This document shows positions 1 to 6,964 of a DNA stretch of 64,000 nt, piece after piece (the stretch's first letter is position 1; every line of letters starts with the position of its first letter). The notes below the pieces were generated by a model. The model was not told the origin of the DNA, ran no database searches, and was given only the letters and a program-made list of their open reading frames with translations. A program made the position numbers and the translations under genes. Location: IMG/VR virus record IMGVR_UViG_3300042869_001887, positions 16,589-80,588 of that record; one strand, given 5' to 3'. Source of the stretch: a virus.

Positions 1-114
1 ATAGTTTTTAGCGTTATGGCTTGGTGGATATTAAAAGAACCTATGACAACAAAAACTTTAATTTGTTTATGTCTGAGTTTTGTTATACTTTTGATACAAC
101 TATTTTGGAAATGA
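1..114 (+). CDS. C-terminal end of a small membrane protein (partial)
   Basis: The frame is open from the first base and ends with TGA at 112-114, so only the last 37 residues are present. They read as a hydrophobic helix (MAWWILKEP, then about 20 apolar residues ending LIQLFWK). The layout 'helix, KEP turn, helix, basic end' resembles the last helices of small drug/metabolite transporter-superfamily proteins, but the fragment is too short to assign. It ends 4 bases before tRNA-Arg, so it may share a transcript with it. Confidence 0.45.
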   Translation: MVFSVMAWWILKEPMTTKTLICLCLSFVILLIQLFWK

Positions 115-118
115 CAAT

Positions 119-193
119 GGTCCTGTAGTTAAACGGATATAACCACTGCCTTCTAAGCAGTTATTCGTGGTTCGATTCCACGCGGGACTACCA
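119..193 (+). tRNA. tRNA-Arg (anticodon TCT)
   Basis: Cloverleaf with acceptor GGTCCTG / CGGGACT (two G-T wobbles), T arm CGTGG-TTCGATT-CCACG, anticodon loop CTTCTAA and an encoded CCA at 191-193. It would read AGA codons, abundant in this AT-rich genome. It is the only clear tRNA here with an encoded CCA; most of the others lack it. A terminator follows within 5 bases. Confidence 0.93.
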
Positions 194-197
194 TTCG

Positions 198-221
198 AAA
201 GGGAGATTTTAATCTCCCTTT
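198..221 (+). terminator. Rho-independent terminator after tRNA-Arg
   Basis: Perfect 11-bp inverted repeat AAAGGGAGATT / AATCTCCCTTT with a 2-nt loop, followed by a short T-rich tract. It closes the tRNA-Arg transcript just upstream of the promoter-like box of the next gene. Confidence 0.8.
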
Positions 222-224
222 CTT

Positions 225-234
225 TATATTTATA
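225..234 (+). promoter_or_regulatory. TATATTTAT box (putative late promoter)
   Basis: TATATTTATA lies 5 nt (counted from the last T of TATATTTAT) before the ATG at 239. It comes directly after a terminator, where a new transcript must begin. The same box with similar spacing recurs at many gene heads in this window. Confidence 0.5.
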
Positions 235-238
235 CCAT

Positions 239-1717
239 ATGAAGTTGGTTTCCATTTTAATCAAAGAAGGTCGAAAGGAAGATTTAAAGAAAAAATATTC
301 TACTAAATTTAATGAACAAGATTTAGAATTTATTTTGAATATTTCTGATTTAAAAGATTTCAATCACAAATACACTGACTTTGTATTGAGAACTTTACCT
401 AAGGATAGTGAGACATTAGAAGATGATATTGAGAGTACAATCTGGGCAATCAAAGATTTTGACAAATATCAATCTCAGTTAGAAAAAAAAGATATAAATC
501 AATATGGAAGCTATCTTGAGCTTGAAAAAGCCCTTTACCCTGTCAGAGTCAGAGAGAAAGAAAAAATTTTAGAAAAACAAGTAGAAAAAATTTACGAGGA
601 CGATAAATTTCTTGTGATGAAACCAAAAACACACCAAGCGTCTTGTAAATATGGTGCAAATACTAAATGGTGTACAACATCTCAATCTGATGACCACTTC
701 AAAAGATATACATCGGGAGGCCAAGCTTTGTATTATGTAATCAATAAAACAAATTCCACAAATAAAAACTACTCAAAAGTTGCAATTCACTATGACGGAA
801 TGGGTAATCCAAGATATTGGGACTCTCAGGATGACGGCATGAATGAAAGAGAAGTTGAAGTTTTCAAATACGCATTTCCCGAAATGATTGAAGTTATAGA
901 AAAGGATTATAAAAAAATTGCGAGCTCCGCACAAGAAACATTTTTGAACGAAGTTTTCAACTCATCAGGAGCTTCTCTCAGAACAATAGAAAAGTATTTG
1001 AGAAAAGATGGTAATCTGACTGTATCAGCTGAAGGATTCGAAACTATAAATGACTTAGGTCCTGGTCATGCAAACGGACAAATTTCAATTTCTCACAATA
1101 AAAAACTGATTGATTCCTATGTAATTTTTATAACATATAAATCGGAGGATAGGAAAACATTTTCTGCCAGTATCGGGTTTATGGGAACTGATGATTTTAT
1201 TGATACAGAAGATTTTATCGATTTAGGTTTGGAAGGTTGGGGTTTTGATTCCAAATATATGATTCAAGGATTTCCACAAACCACTGCCGATTCAGTCAGA
1301 AATCATATCGCAAGTAAAGTTTTAGATTATGTCAAAGCTAACGCAGAATTACAACAAAAAGTTGTTGGTTCTGCAAAGGTGTTTACATCAACTTATGGGT
1401 ATACATTTAGTAAAAATAAAGGTTGGGTGAAGAAACTTGTCGATTATTTAGATTCAGGGAAAATAGGAACGAAACTAGATTTTTTGACAGACATCGGGTA
1501 TATTGTCAAAATAAATAACTATGGGAAAATTATGTTTAGAAGACACAATGGTCAACATTTGTACACGCCACGTGATTTGAGAGGTCAACACGCTTCATTC
1601 TTTGCCGCAGCAAAAAACGCAGGTATATTGGGATATAGAAAAGTCGGTAGAGAATTCTTTTTAACAAAAGGACCAAACTTTGATGCATTCAAATCAGGAG
1701 AACTCAAAGCTCTTTAG
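239..1717 (+). CDS. Leader-bearing protein with a KYGA-x-T-x-WCT domain
   Basis: A 492-residue protein of no named family. The start at 239 is preferred over an upstream in-frame ATG at 167, because that one lies inside tRNA-Arg and the terminator. The first residues MKLVSILIKEG fit a capsid-targeting leader with cleavage after IKE. Around residue 115-170 it has the block YEDDKFLVMKP...KYGANTKWCT...LYYVINK, also present in the protein at 32888-33847 and more loosely in the one at 58651-60231. No enzyme motif is evident. Packaging in the virion is inferred only from the leader. Confidence 0.85.
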   Translation: MKLVSILIKEGRKEDLKKKYSTKFNEQDLEFILNISDLKDFNHKYTDFVLRTLPKDSETLEDDIESTIWAIKDFDKYQSQLEKKDINQYGSYLELEKALYPVRVREKEKILEKQVEKIYEDDKFLVMKPKTHQASCKYGANTKWCTTSQSDDHFKRYTSGGQALYYVINKTNSTNKNYSKVAIHYDGMGNPRYWDSQDDGMNEREVEVFKYAFPEMIEVIEKDYKKIASSAQETFLNEVFNSSGASLRTIEKYLRKDGNLTVSAEGFETINDLGPGHANGQISISHNKKLIDSYVIFITYKSEDRKTFSASIGFMGTDDFIDTEDFIDLGLEGWGFDSKYMIQGFPQTTADSVRNHIASKVLDYVKANAELQQKVVGSAKVFTSTYGYTFSKNKGWVKKLVDYLDSGKIGTKLDFLTDIGYIVKINNYGKIMFRRHNGQHLYTPRDLRGQHASFFAAAKNAGILGYRKVGREFFLTKGPNFDAFKSGELKAL

Positions 1718-1928
1718 ATAACTTTCGAAAATAGATATATAATCCAAAAAAGAAAGCCGCAATACAATACAAAACGAAGTTCGCTTTCCATAAACTTCCT
1801 GTCAGTAACAACAGGGAATACTGAACGGCATCGAATCCAAAAGGATTGAAGAAAAGTGCTAACATTAGAAACACTTGAGATAAATTGTCTTGGAGAGTGT
1901 TTCTCCAAGTGGATATTTTTTTCACCAT
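1704..1928 (-). CDS. Small two-helix membrane protein
   Basis: 74 residues with a basic, polar N-terminus (MVKKISTWRN) and two predicted membrane helices (about residues 16-42 and 48-68), ending in basic residues. It converges on the preceding gene and overlaps its last 14 bases. A frame-shifted minus-strand reading frame of the same length lacks such a clear membrane pattern. Function unknown; small phage membrane proteins of this kind often act on the host envelope. Confidence 0.55.
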   Translation of the reverse strand: MVKKISTWRNTLQDNLSQVFLMLALFFNPFGFDAVQYSLLLLTGSLWKANFVLYCIAAFFFGLYIYFRKLSKEL

Positions 1929-2011
1929 CTTCCATGTATTACTATTTAAAGTTTATGTCCTAAGACTTTGTTTTCTGAAATAAATAGTTTAATTTTGATT
2001 ATCTTCGAACA

Positions 2012-2230
2012 ATGATTGATTTAAAAAAACTTATTGAAGAAAAAGGATTAAAGACGAAATTTCAAGGTTGTGCACCTGAAGGTTTCATTTTAATCCATGA
2101 AAAAACAATTGAAGATTTGAAAGATTTTGACATTTGGAAAAACTGGAAAAATGATGAAATATCGATTGATGAACTTAATAAAAAAAATTTCAAATCTTCT
2201 GAAATTGAAGAAAAAAAAGAAAACGGTTAG
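2012..2230 (+). CDS. Small charged protein of unknown function
   Basis: 72 residues, rich in Lys and Glu, starting MIDLKKLIEEKG and ending with a KSSEIEEKKENG tail. No recognised domain. The start is preceded by TTATCTTCG, one base off the host -7 box TAnnTTTG, 5 nt before the ATG, which supports this start. The N-terminal LIEE|K also loosely fits the leader pattern, but too weakly to claim. Confidence 0.6.
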   Translation: MIDLKKLIEEKGLKTKFQGCAPEGFILIHEKTIEDLKDFDIWKNWKNDEISIDELNKKNFKSSEIEEKKENG

Positions 2231-2300
2231 TAGTGAAAATATTTTTGTTGGAGGTTCCGAATGGGAACAGTACAACGATAACATTACATTCTAACTAATG

Positions 2301-2377
2301 GTGGCTATGTTGATGTAATTGCTGCAGCAATGAAAGGGTGCTAGCCCCGAGGTAAAATCCCATCAACCTCTGGCCAC
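2301..2377 (+). ncRNA. Candidate structured RNA with a four-stem cloverleaf
   Basis: The 160-nt gap between genes holds a compact fold. A closing helix GTGGCTA (2301-2307) / TGGCCAC (2371-2377, one wobble) encloses three hairpins: ATTGC-TGCA-GCAAT (2318-2331), GGGT-GCTA-GCCC (2336-2347) and GAGGT/ACCTC (2349-2370). It is not a tRNA: there is no 7-nt T loop or anticodon loop. It ends 12 nt before the start of the HAD gene, so it could be a leader regulator of that gene or a free RNA. The strand is inferred from that position. I recognise no known riboswitch or ribozyme class. Confidence 0.4.
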
Positions 2378-2389
2378 TTATTTTTACAT

Positions 2390-2785
2390 ATGAATAAAAT
2401 AATTAAAAATCCGACCTTTTTTGTTGACATTGATGGTACAATTGTCAAATATAGAAAATTCAGTAAACTTTCTGAATCAATTTTAGAGCCTATACAGGAC
2501 GTAATCGATTATTTGAACAACCAATATGAAAAAGGTTCGGTCATAATTGTTACAACGGCGAGACCGTCCACATATGAATTATTCACAAAACAAGAACTTG
2601 AAAAAGTCGGATTGAAATACCATCAGTTAGTTATGGATTGCGGAAGAGGCACTCGCGTTATATTTAATGATAAAGACCCAGAAGCACCTCAAATTGAAAG
2701 GGCGATTGGGATAAATTTTATCAGAGACGGTGGTTTTGCCAGTATTGGTGGTCCGCCAACAATAGAAAAATATGAGTCAGACTAA
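2390..2785 (+). CDS. HAD-superfamily phosphatase
   Basis: 131 residues. Motif I is FVDIDGTIV with the two catalytic aspartates at positions 13 and 15. Motif II is VIIVTTARP at about 52-59, and an acidic NDKDPEAPQ follows at about 93-101. This is the layout of small HAD hydrolases with little or no cap, such as phage nucleotide or polynucleotide phosphatases. Substrate cannot be told. It overlaps the next gene by 14 bases, so both are probably co-translated. The structured RNA just upstream may be its leader. Confidence 0.85.
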   Translation: MNKIIKNPTFFVDIDGTIVKYRKFSKLSESILEPIQDVIDYLNNQYEKGSVIIVTTARPSTYELFTKQELEKVGLKYHQLVMDCGRGTRVIFNDKDPEAPQIERAIGINFIRDGGFASIGGPPTIEKYESD

Positions 2786-3074
2786 AGTATCTTACAAAAG
2801 GCATTTAGCTAAAACAATTACTTATAGAATTTTAAGTACAACAATAGGTTTTCTCGGTATGTGGTGGGTTTCGGGAGATATAAAAATTGGTGCAGCTTTT
2901 GGTGTTGTTGAGCTTATATATAAACCAATCCAATATTATATTCATGAAAGAATTTGGTACAAATGGATTAAATTCGGATTGAATCCACCTACTAAAAAGG
3001 AAAAAAAACCTATTGTCCCACCTCCTTCAGATACTAAAGGGAAGAAAGTTCTAAGTTATAAAAAACCTGTCTAA
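2772..3074 (+). CDS. DUF2061-type membrane protein
   Basis: 100 residues. The first 65 (KRHLAKTITYRILSTTIGFL... then IKIGAAFGVVELIYKPIQYY-HERIW) match the DUF2061 family pattern: two short membrane helices and a conserved E-x2-YKP-x2-YY-HER-W stretch. The C-terminal 35 residues are Lys/Pro-rich and cytoplasmic-like. The role of DUF2061 proteins is unknown. It overlaps the HAD gene upstream, and a terminator overlaps its stop codon. Confidence 0.8.
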   Translation: MSQTKVSYKRHLAKTITYRILSTTIGFLGMWWVSGDIKIGAAFGVVELIYKPIQYYIHERIWYKWIKFGLNPPTKKEKKPIVPPPSDTKGKKVLSYKKPV

Positions 3075-3083
3075 CAGGTTTTT
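3061..3083 (+). terminator. Rho-independent terminator
   Basis: AAAAACCTGT-CTA-ACAGGTTTTTTT hairpin whose loop contains the stop codon of the DUF2061 gene, followed by a T run. It closes the HAD-DUF2061 unit. Confidence 0.8.
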
Positions 3084-3108
3084 TTTATTTCTCAAATATT
3101 TATGATTT

Positions 3109-3786
3109 GTGAATATAGTAGAACATAAAATATCGCAAACTTTCGATAAGATTTTATCCAACAAAAATTTTATCAATGAGGTTTTGATTGATGTAGAATC
3201 TAGTGAATCAAAATACCCAAATTTAATTTTCCACGGAAGAACAAAAAAGGATAAGTTACCTAAAGCCCTTTTAGATGATTTACAAAAAGCAGCTGAAGTA
3301 AATAATTTCAAAATCACAATTGATTGGGCGAAAACAGGACATCGTAAACTCAGTGCAAGTGGTCATGTCAGTAGACATTGGAGACAAGGTGCAGTGGATA
3401 TCGATTTTATAATTCTACCTGATGGTAAAAAAGTAGTTGTTGCTCCGAAAAATAGAGAAGTCGTTGAGAAATTTACAAATACTCTTTTGAACATGGGTTA
3501 CAAAAAGAACTCGGAGGGTAAAAGTAACCCGAAAGCTTTTTTGACATTTGGTTTCGAGGGTCATGATGACCATGTTCACGTGTCTAATATGACTGATGAA
3601 GCATATGATGGGGATGTAGAAGCTGGAACATCAAGTGGTGTAATGGCGTCATCTGATGTTTCAAAAAAAGCAGAGAATAATACTAATTCACCTGATGTCA
3701 ACTCAGGAATACCTGAGGACTTAAAAGATTTTTTTAAAGGAGGAAATTGGATTAAAGATTTCTTTGGATATAAGGACAAGATATAA
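3109..3786 (+). CDS. M15/LAS-type peptidase-like protein
   Basis: 225 residues, GTG start. The start is set by a preceding AATATTTAT box 5 nt upstream. The central part carries the metal-ligand pattern of LAS metallopeptidases (D-Ala-D-Ala carboxypeptidase / M15): SRHWRQGAVDIDF (His90, Asp97) and GHDDHVHVS (His155, His157). This suggests cleavage of cell-wall peptides by a virion or lysis enzyme. There is no signal peptide. The C-terminal 60 residues are Ser/Asn-rich and end in a short FFKGGNWIKDFFGY segment. A terminator follows at once. Substrate is inferred from family only. Confidence 0.75.
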   Translation: MNIVEHKISQTFDKILSNKNFINEVLIDVESSESKYPNLIFHGRTKKDKLPKALLDDLQKAAEVNNFKITIDWAKTGHRKLSASGHVSRHWRQGAVDIDFIILPDGKKVVVAPKNREVVEKFTNTLLNMGYKKNSEGKSNPKAFLTFGFEGHDDHVHVSNMTDEAYDGDVEAGTSSGVMASSDVSKKAENNTNSPDVNSGIPEDLKDFFKGGNWIKDFFGYKDKI

Positions 3787-3810
3787 AAAAACCCACAAAC
3801 GTGGGTTTTT
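3785..3810 (+). terminator. Rho-independent terminator (bidirectional)
   Basis: AAAAAACCCAC-AAAC-GTGGGTTTTTT, directly at the stop of the peptidase-like gene and 20 bases from the convergent lipoprotein gene, so it may serve both. Confidence 0.85.
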
Positions 3811-3829
3811 TTATTTGGAAGAAATTTTA

Positions 3830-4018
3830 TTATTTAACTTCTTCTACTTTTGGAGCTTCATCAACTTTTGTTGGTTCCACAGGAACGGCTGTAGAATCTA
3901 CTTTAGTTGAATCTACTACAACAGTTGAAGAATCAGTTGTTGTTACTTCAGTTGATGCTCCGTTTCCACCACATGCAGACAAAACCACAAGTGATACAAT
4001 TGCAAAAATTTTTTTCAT
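3830..4018 (-). CDS. Small lipoprotein
   Basis: 62 residues: a lipoprotein signal peptide MKKIFAIVSLVVLSAC with lipobox LSAC, then GGNG and a low-complexity Thr/Val/Asp/Pro-rich tail (STKVDST, VPVEPTKVDE). The tail has no fold signal and looks like a flexible surface spacer. Phage lipoproteins of this type are sometimes superinfection-exclusion factors, but nothing here proves that. Confidence 0.8.
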   Translation of the reverse strand: MKKIFAIVSLVVLSACGGNGASTEVTTTDSSTVVVDSTKVDSTAVPVEPTKVDEAPKVEEVK

Positions 4019-4100
4019 TTTTGTTTTTTTTTAGTTAATGTTTATTATAACGTTTGAGATTATAAATATATGAAAGTCTTTAGAAACTGTCAAGTTATTG

Positions 4101-4185
4101 CGGAGAGTATTGGATTCGAACCAATGGGTCAATTACTCGACCACAGTTTAGCAAACTGCTCCTTTAACCACTCAGGCAACTCTCC
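4101..4185 (-). tRNA. tRNA-Ser (anticodon GCT)
   Basis: Class II tRNA with acceptor GGAGAGT / ACTCTCC, T arm ATTGG-TTCGAAT-CCAAT, long variable arm and anticodon loop TTGCTAA; reads AGC/AGU. No encoded CCA. The 3' end of the PQ-loop-like gene runs into it. Confidence 0.93.
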
Positions 4186-4419
4186 TCTGACTTTGAAATA
4201 TAACATTGTACCTACAATTATCAGATTGAAAGAATAATTTATCAACAATGGAACCTCATTCAAATCTAAACCGTAAAATAGACAGAATATTTCCCCGAAA
4301 AACCACATAAGGAGAAAACCCCAACCAATGTCACATCTTCGATTCTTGAGGGTTCTAAGGAGTTCTGGTAAACCACAGAATGTTAATAACAAACTACCTA
4401 TCAATCCAATTTCATTCAT
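4129..4419 (-). CDS. SemiSWEET/PQ-loop-like membrane protein
   Basis: 96 residues from the ATG at 4419, chosen because an upstream in-frame ATG lies in the tRNA-His gene. Three membrane helices (GLIGSLLLTFCGL, GWGFLLMWFFGEIFCLFYGL, LLINYSFNLIIVGTMLYF) and a PE-LLRTLKNRR turn match the three-helix SemiSWEET/PQ-loop pattern, a family of small sugar or metabolite transporters. No stop occurs before the downstream tRNA-Ser, so the last 19 codons lie inside that tRNA gene. The functional end may therefore be encoded by tRNA sequence, or the gene may be a truncated acquisition. Confidence 0.65.
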   Translation of the reverse strand: MNEIGLIGSLLLTFCGLPELLRTLKNRRCDIGWGFLLMWFFGEIFCLFYGLDLNEVPLLINYSFNLIIVGTMLYFKVRGELPEWLKEQFAKLWSSN

Positions 4420-4434
4420 AACATTAAATATTTG

Positions 4435-4507
4435 TGTGAACGGTGGGGTTCGAACCCACGACAACTAGCGCCACAAGCTAGGGCTCTTCCAACTGAGCTA
4501 CGTCCAC
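4435..4507 (-). tRNA. tRNA-His (anticodon GTG)
   Basis: Acceptor GTGGACG / CGTTCAC, T arm GTGGG-TTCGAAC-CCCAC, anticodon arm CTAGC-TTGTGGC-GCTAG. One extra G precedes the 5' end, as needed for the G-1 of tRNA-His, though the discriminator is A rather than C. No encoded CCA. Confidence 0.92.
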
Positions 4508-4513
4508 CGTGTG

Positions 4514-4584
4514 ATGTCGCACAAGGATTCGAACCTTGAAAAACAGAATCAAAATCTGTTGTGTTACCGTTACACCATACGACA
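4514..4584 (-). tRNA. tRNA-Gln (anticodon TTG)
   Basis: Acceptor TGTCGTA / TGCGACA, T arm CAAGG-TTCGAAT-CCTTG, anticodon arm ACAGA-TTTTGAT-TCTGT. The first base pair is the weak U-A usual for tRNA-Gln. No encoded CCA. Confidence 0.92.
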
Positions 4585-4589
4585 GTTTG

Positions 4590-4664
4590 TGGACCCTGTA
4601 GGACTTGAACCTACGACCTTCGCGTTATGAGCGCGCCGCTGCTAACCAACTGAGCTAAGGGTCC
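4590..4664 (-). tRNA. tRNA with CAT anticodon (Met or lysidine-Ile2)
   Basis: Acceptor GGACCCT / AGGGTCC, T arm GTAGG-TTCAAGT-CCTAC, anticodon loop CTCATAA. Elongator Met and Ile2 (C34 modified to lysidine by the host enzyme TilS) share this anticodon. The GGTCG / TTCAAGTCC elements and G-C-rich anticodon stem look more like bacterial Ile2, but I cannot settle it by eye. Confidence 0.9.
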
Positions 4665-4797
4665 GTATAGGAAAGGAGAAGATGGTCGCGTGGACAACTC
4701 CTTTTACGATTGGCATTACTATGATGATTCCAACTCCGAATATACCACCTCCATCATCAGGTTAACGTATATTCCTTCCCCAATCAACCTATTTGTG

Positions 4798-4870
4798 CAC
4801 GCACGTCAGGACTCGAACCTGAAACACCTAGTTTTGGAGACTAGTACTCTACCAATTGAGCTACGCACGC
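4798..4870 (-). tRNA. tRNA-Trp (anticodon CCA)
   Basis: Acceptor GCGTGCG / CGTGCGT with three wobble pairs, T arm TCAGG-TTCGAGT-CCTGA, anticodon arm CTAGT-CTCCAAA-ACTAG. The 130-nt stretch between it and tRNA-Met (4665-4797) has no tRNA; it holds only an AAAGGAG / CTCCTTT inverted repeat and no gene I can support. Confidence 0.92.
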
Positions 4871-4874
4871 GTGA

Positions 4875-5423
4875 CTATTTTTTAGTCCATTTACTTTTGT
4901 TCAACAAATCTTCCCAATCTTCATAACCCTGTTCACGTGCATATTCATCGTTTTTCATCCTTTGATACTTTTTCACGTTCTCAGGGTCTCTCATTGCTTC
5001 GGAGTTTTCAAAACCTAAAGATTTTGCACACTCCTCTTCACACCATTTATGAGAACCAATCTCAATGTTGATTGGTAAATCAGTTTCAATCGATTCGATA
5101 AAATCCTCAAATTGAGTTACAACTTCGAATGGCATAGTGTAGATTCCCTCATGAACTTGATACCCACTTTCATCTTCTCTATCGAAAACCTCAATTCTAC
5201 CCATTCTATACTTTTCACCCATCAAACTGAATACACCGTATCCAACAGTTGAATAACTGAACCTCCCTCTTTTACTAACACCATTCACATCAATACAACG
5301 GGGGTTCGCCTCCATGTAGTGGGCAAATTCATCAACCAACTTCTCATCAGTCAATTCTTTTCCTTCATGTCTTCTACGGATGTTACTCAAGAACCATAAC
5401 AAATCCGCTCTATTGATTTTCAT
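4875..5423 (-). CDS. Conserved-looking protein of unknown function
   Basis: 182 residues, soluble, mixed alpha/beta and acidic (MKINRADLLWFLSNIRRRHEGKEL... EIGSHKWCEEECAKSLGFE...). The C-terminal third (YAREQGYEDWEDLLNKSKWTKK) looks like a small helical tail. No family recognised. The start is fixed by a host-type -7 box TATCTTTG exactly 4 nt before the ATG. Confidence 0.75.
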   Translation of the reverse strand: MKINRADLLWFLSNIRRRHEGKELTDEKLVDEFAHYMEANPRCIDVNGVSKRGRFSYSTVGYGVFSLMGEKYRMGRIEVFDREDESGYQVHEGIYTMPFEVVTQFEDFIESIETDLPINIEIGSHKWCEEECAKSLGFENSEAMRDPENVKKYQRMKNDEYAREQGYEDWEDLLNKSKWTKK

Positions 5424-5427
5424 AAAA

Positions 5428-5435
5428 CAAAGATA
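5428..5435 (-). promoter_or_regulatory. Host-type -7 box TATCTTTG
   Basis: Matches the Bacteroidota -7 consensus TAnnTTTG and lies 4 nt before the ATG at 5423, so transcription would begin at or near the A of the start codon. A TTG occurs only 12 nt upstream rather than the usual 19-20, so the -33 element is not convincing. Confidence 0.45.
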
Positions 5436-5438
5436 TGA

Positions 5439-5969
5439 TTATTTTTCCAACTTTTTGATACATTCTTCAACTTTATCTCTTAGTCTGCCACCGTGACCCC
5501 AATCCCCATCGACCTGTACGTGTCTCCACATAGGTATTCTTGGTTTCAGGTATTTGAACTCTTTGGATAAATTCATATCGTCAATTGCAATCCAATTTGA
5601 AACTTTATTGACTTTGACCCATTGAGCAATTTGAAGTGCTCTTTCTTTCTCTGGTTGAGGACTCATTTTGTTAGTCAAATTTAGATGAGTTGTTAGGTCG
5701 ATTACAGGTGCATATACACCGTATGAGACAAAAATGTCTTTAAGTTGTCGTATAGAATAGAATTGTTTCCAATCTGAACTGACGACTAAATCGGCATTTG
5801 TTCGCTCACAAATTTCCTGTAATGCCTCACAATCTTCCCGTACCCAAGGATAAGGAATTTGGAATTTGCGAGAATTAGCACATTCGATATTGAAATTTTG
5901 AGGTCCTAAATCCCACGTTCCCCAAGCCAAGGGTCCATCAACATCAATAAAAATGATTTTTCGTCTCAT
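5439..5969 (-). CDS. HAD phosphatase of the RNA-repair-associated (HAD-SAK) type
   Basis: 176 residues. HAD motif I is IFIDVDGPL (Asp9, Asp11), motif II is LVVSSDW (about 61-67) and motif IV is WIAIDDMN (about 126-133). The short body with an SSDW motif and a paired Asp is typical of the HAD domains named for Swiss-army-knife RNA-repair proteins. These are thought to remove phosphates from RNA ends, for instance 2',3'-cyclic or 3'-phosphates left by anticodon nucleases. Its place inside a tRNA array fits tRNA repair, but that role is inferred. Confidence 0.75.
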   Translation of the reverse strand: MRRKIIFIDVDGPLAWGTWDLGPQNFNIECANSRKFQIPYPWVREDCEALQEICERTNADLVVSSDWKQFYSIRQLKDIFVSYGVYAPVIDLTTHLNLTNKMSPQPEKERALQIAQWVKVNKVSNWIAIDDMNLSKEFKYLKPRIPMWRHVQVDGDWGHGGRLRDKVEECIKKLEK

Positions 5970-5982
5970 AACAAAATTGTTG

Positions 5983-6055
5983 TTGGAATAGGCGGGCTCG
6001 AACCGCCGACAACTACCGTATCAGAGTAGTACTCTACCAACTGAGCTATATTCCA
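5983..6055 (-). tRNA. tRNA-Ile (anticodon GAT)
   Basis: Acceptor TGGAATA / TATTCCA, T arm GGCGG-TTCGAGC-CCGCC, anticodon arm CTACT-CTGATAC-GGTAG; discriminator A. No encoded CCA. Confidence 0.92.
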
Positions 6056-6061
6056 ATTTCG

Positions 6062-6133
6062 AGGTCGGTACAGGATTCGAACCTGTGTAGAAAGTTTTGC
6101 AGACTTCCACCTAAGCCACTCGGCCAACCGACC
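6062..6133 (-). tRNA. tRNA-Cys (anticodon GCA)
   Basis: Acceptor GGTCGGT / ACCGACC, T arm ACAGG-TTCGAAT-CCTGT, anticodon loop CTGCAAA. Discriminator U, as expected for tRNA-Cys. Confidence 0.92.
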
Positions 6134-6138
6134 ATATT

Positions 6139-6948
6139 TTATTTTTTACCAAAATGTTCGAGTTTTGCATCAGACCTATTCTTGATGATTTTTTTGTTGA
6201 ACGTATATACAGGGTTTTGACAATATCTGATATCTGTGCAATAACATTTGTCCATTCCTAACATCATGTTGACATCATCTAAGGTCACCAATGGTGATAA
6301 CTCATTCAACATCGCGTAGAGTGCTGCATGTTCCATCCAGATATAATTTGTAAACATACGGAAAAACTTTTTTGGTACGATGTTGAAAACATTACCGTTT
6401 ACACGATTATGTTTTTGCCAAGGCCAAAATTCTGTCTTACCATCACTTAGGTATGCTTCCTTAAATTCAGTAAACATTTGCCAATCTGTCTCAGGCCATA
6501 ACCAATTCATTTTATCATAGTCTACAGTCAGGTCATTGAGACTCTTGAGGAAAAAGGTGTCAGTTCTGATGATTGCATAGATATCATATTCGGGAATTTT
6601 ATTTTTCAATTTCTTAAATCTCCCTCCACTACGAAAGTTACCTGGAGGAACATTGTATCTCCAAAAATAATAATTCTTCATTACCTCCTCATCATGTAGA
6701 CTAACCTCATCGTAATCCAAGAAAATGGCATTGTAGAAACGAAAATATTCGGCATACTTATCGTGTTTGTTAGTCAATAATGCAAACTCCACATCATAAC
6801 CTTGTTCTCTTAGTGGATTGAAAATATTCTCCTGATGATTTTCATAGTTTTCTTTCATATCCGTGGAATAGGTGTATGCACCATCATGAGAAAGTTCAAA
6901 TTCGGAATATCCATTTCCGACATAAATCACTAAACATGTTTTTTTCAT
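6139..6948 (-). CDS. Glycosyltransferase-like protein
   Basis: 269 residues. The N-terminus (CLVIYVGNGYSE), a central YDIYAIIRTDTFFLKSL with a DxD-like RTD and a C-terminal region with NGNVFNIVPKKFF resemble phage and bacterial proteins annotated as capsular or nucleotide-sugar transferases that lack a well-defined GT number. It would transfer a sugar from a nucleotide donor to DNA, virion or envelope glycan; acceptor unknown. It stands alone between tRNA genes on the same strand, with a gap of only 5 nt to tRNA-Cys. Confidence 0.6.
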   Translation of the reverse strand: MKKTCLVIYVGNGYSEFELSHDGAYTYSTDMKENYENHQENIFNPLREQGYDVEFALLTNKHDKYAEYFRFYNAIFLDYDEVSLHDEEVMKNYYFWRYNVPPGNFRSGGRFKKLKNKIPEYDIYAIIRTDTFFLKSLNDLTVDYDKMNWLWPETDWQMFTEFKEAYLSDGKTEFWPWQKHNRVNGNVFNIVPKKFFRMFTNYIWMEHAALYAMLNELSPLVTLDDVNMMLGMDKCYCTDIRYCQNPVYTFNKKIIKNRSDAKLEHFGKK

Positions 6949-6964
6949 AATATTTGTTTTTTTG

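Noticed and set aside
1714-1935. Alternative minus-strand frame over the small membrane gene at 1704-1928
   Set aside because: Same length but without a clean two-helix pattern; only one frame can be real and the other is better.
2301-2377. Hammerhead ribozyme or tRNA at this site
   Set aside because: The core would need CTGATGA and GAAA around stem II; the sequence has TTGATGT, lacking the essential C and final A. The last stem-loop has a 12-nt loop, so it is not a T arm.
3801-4034. Plus-strand 77-residue frame opposite the lipoprotein gene
   Set aside because: Its sequence is the antisense of a Thr/Val repeat tail; the minus-strand frame has a clear lipoprotein signal with LSAC.
4690-4926. 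Plus-strand frame across tRNA-Trp
   Set aside because: It reads antisense through a tRNA and into the 3' end of a well-supported minus-strand gene.
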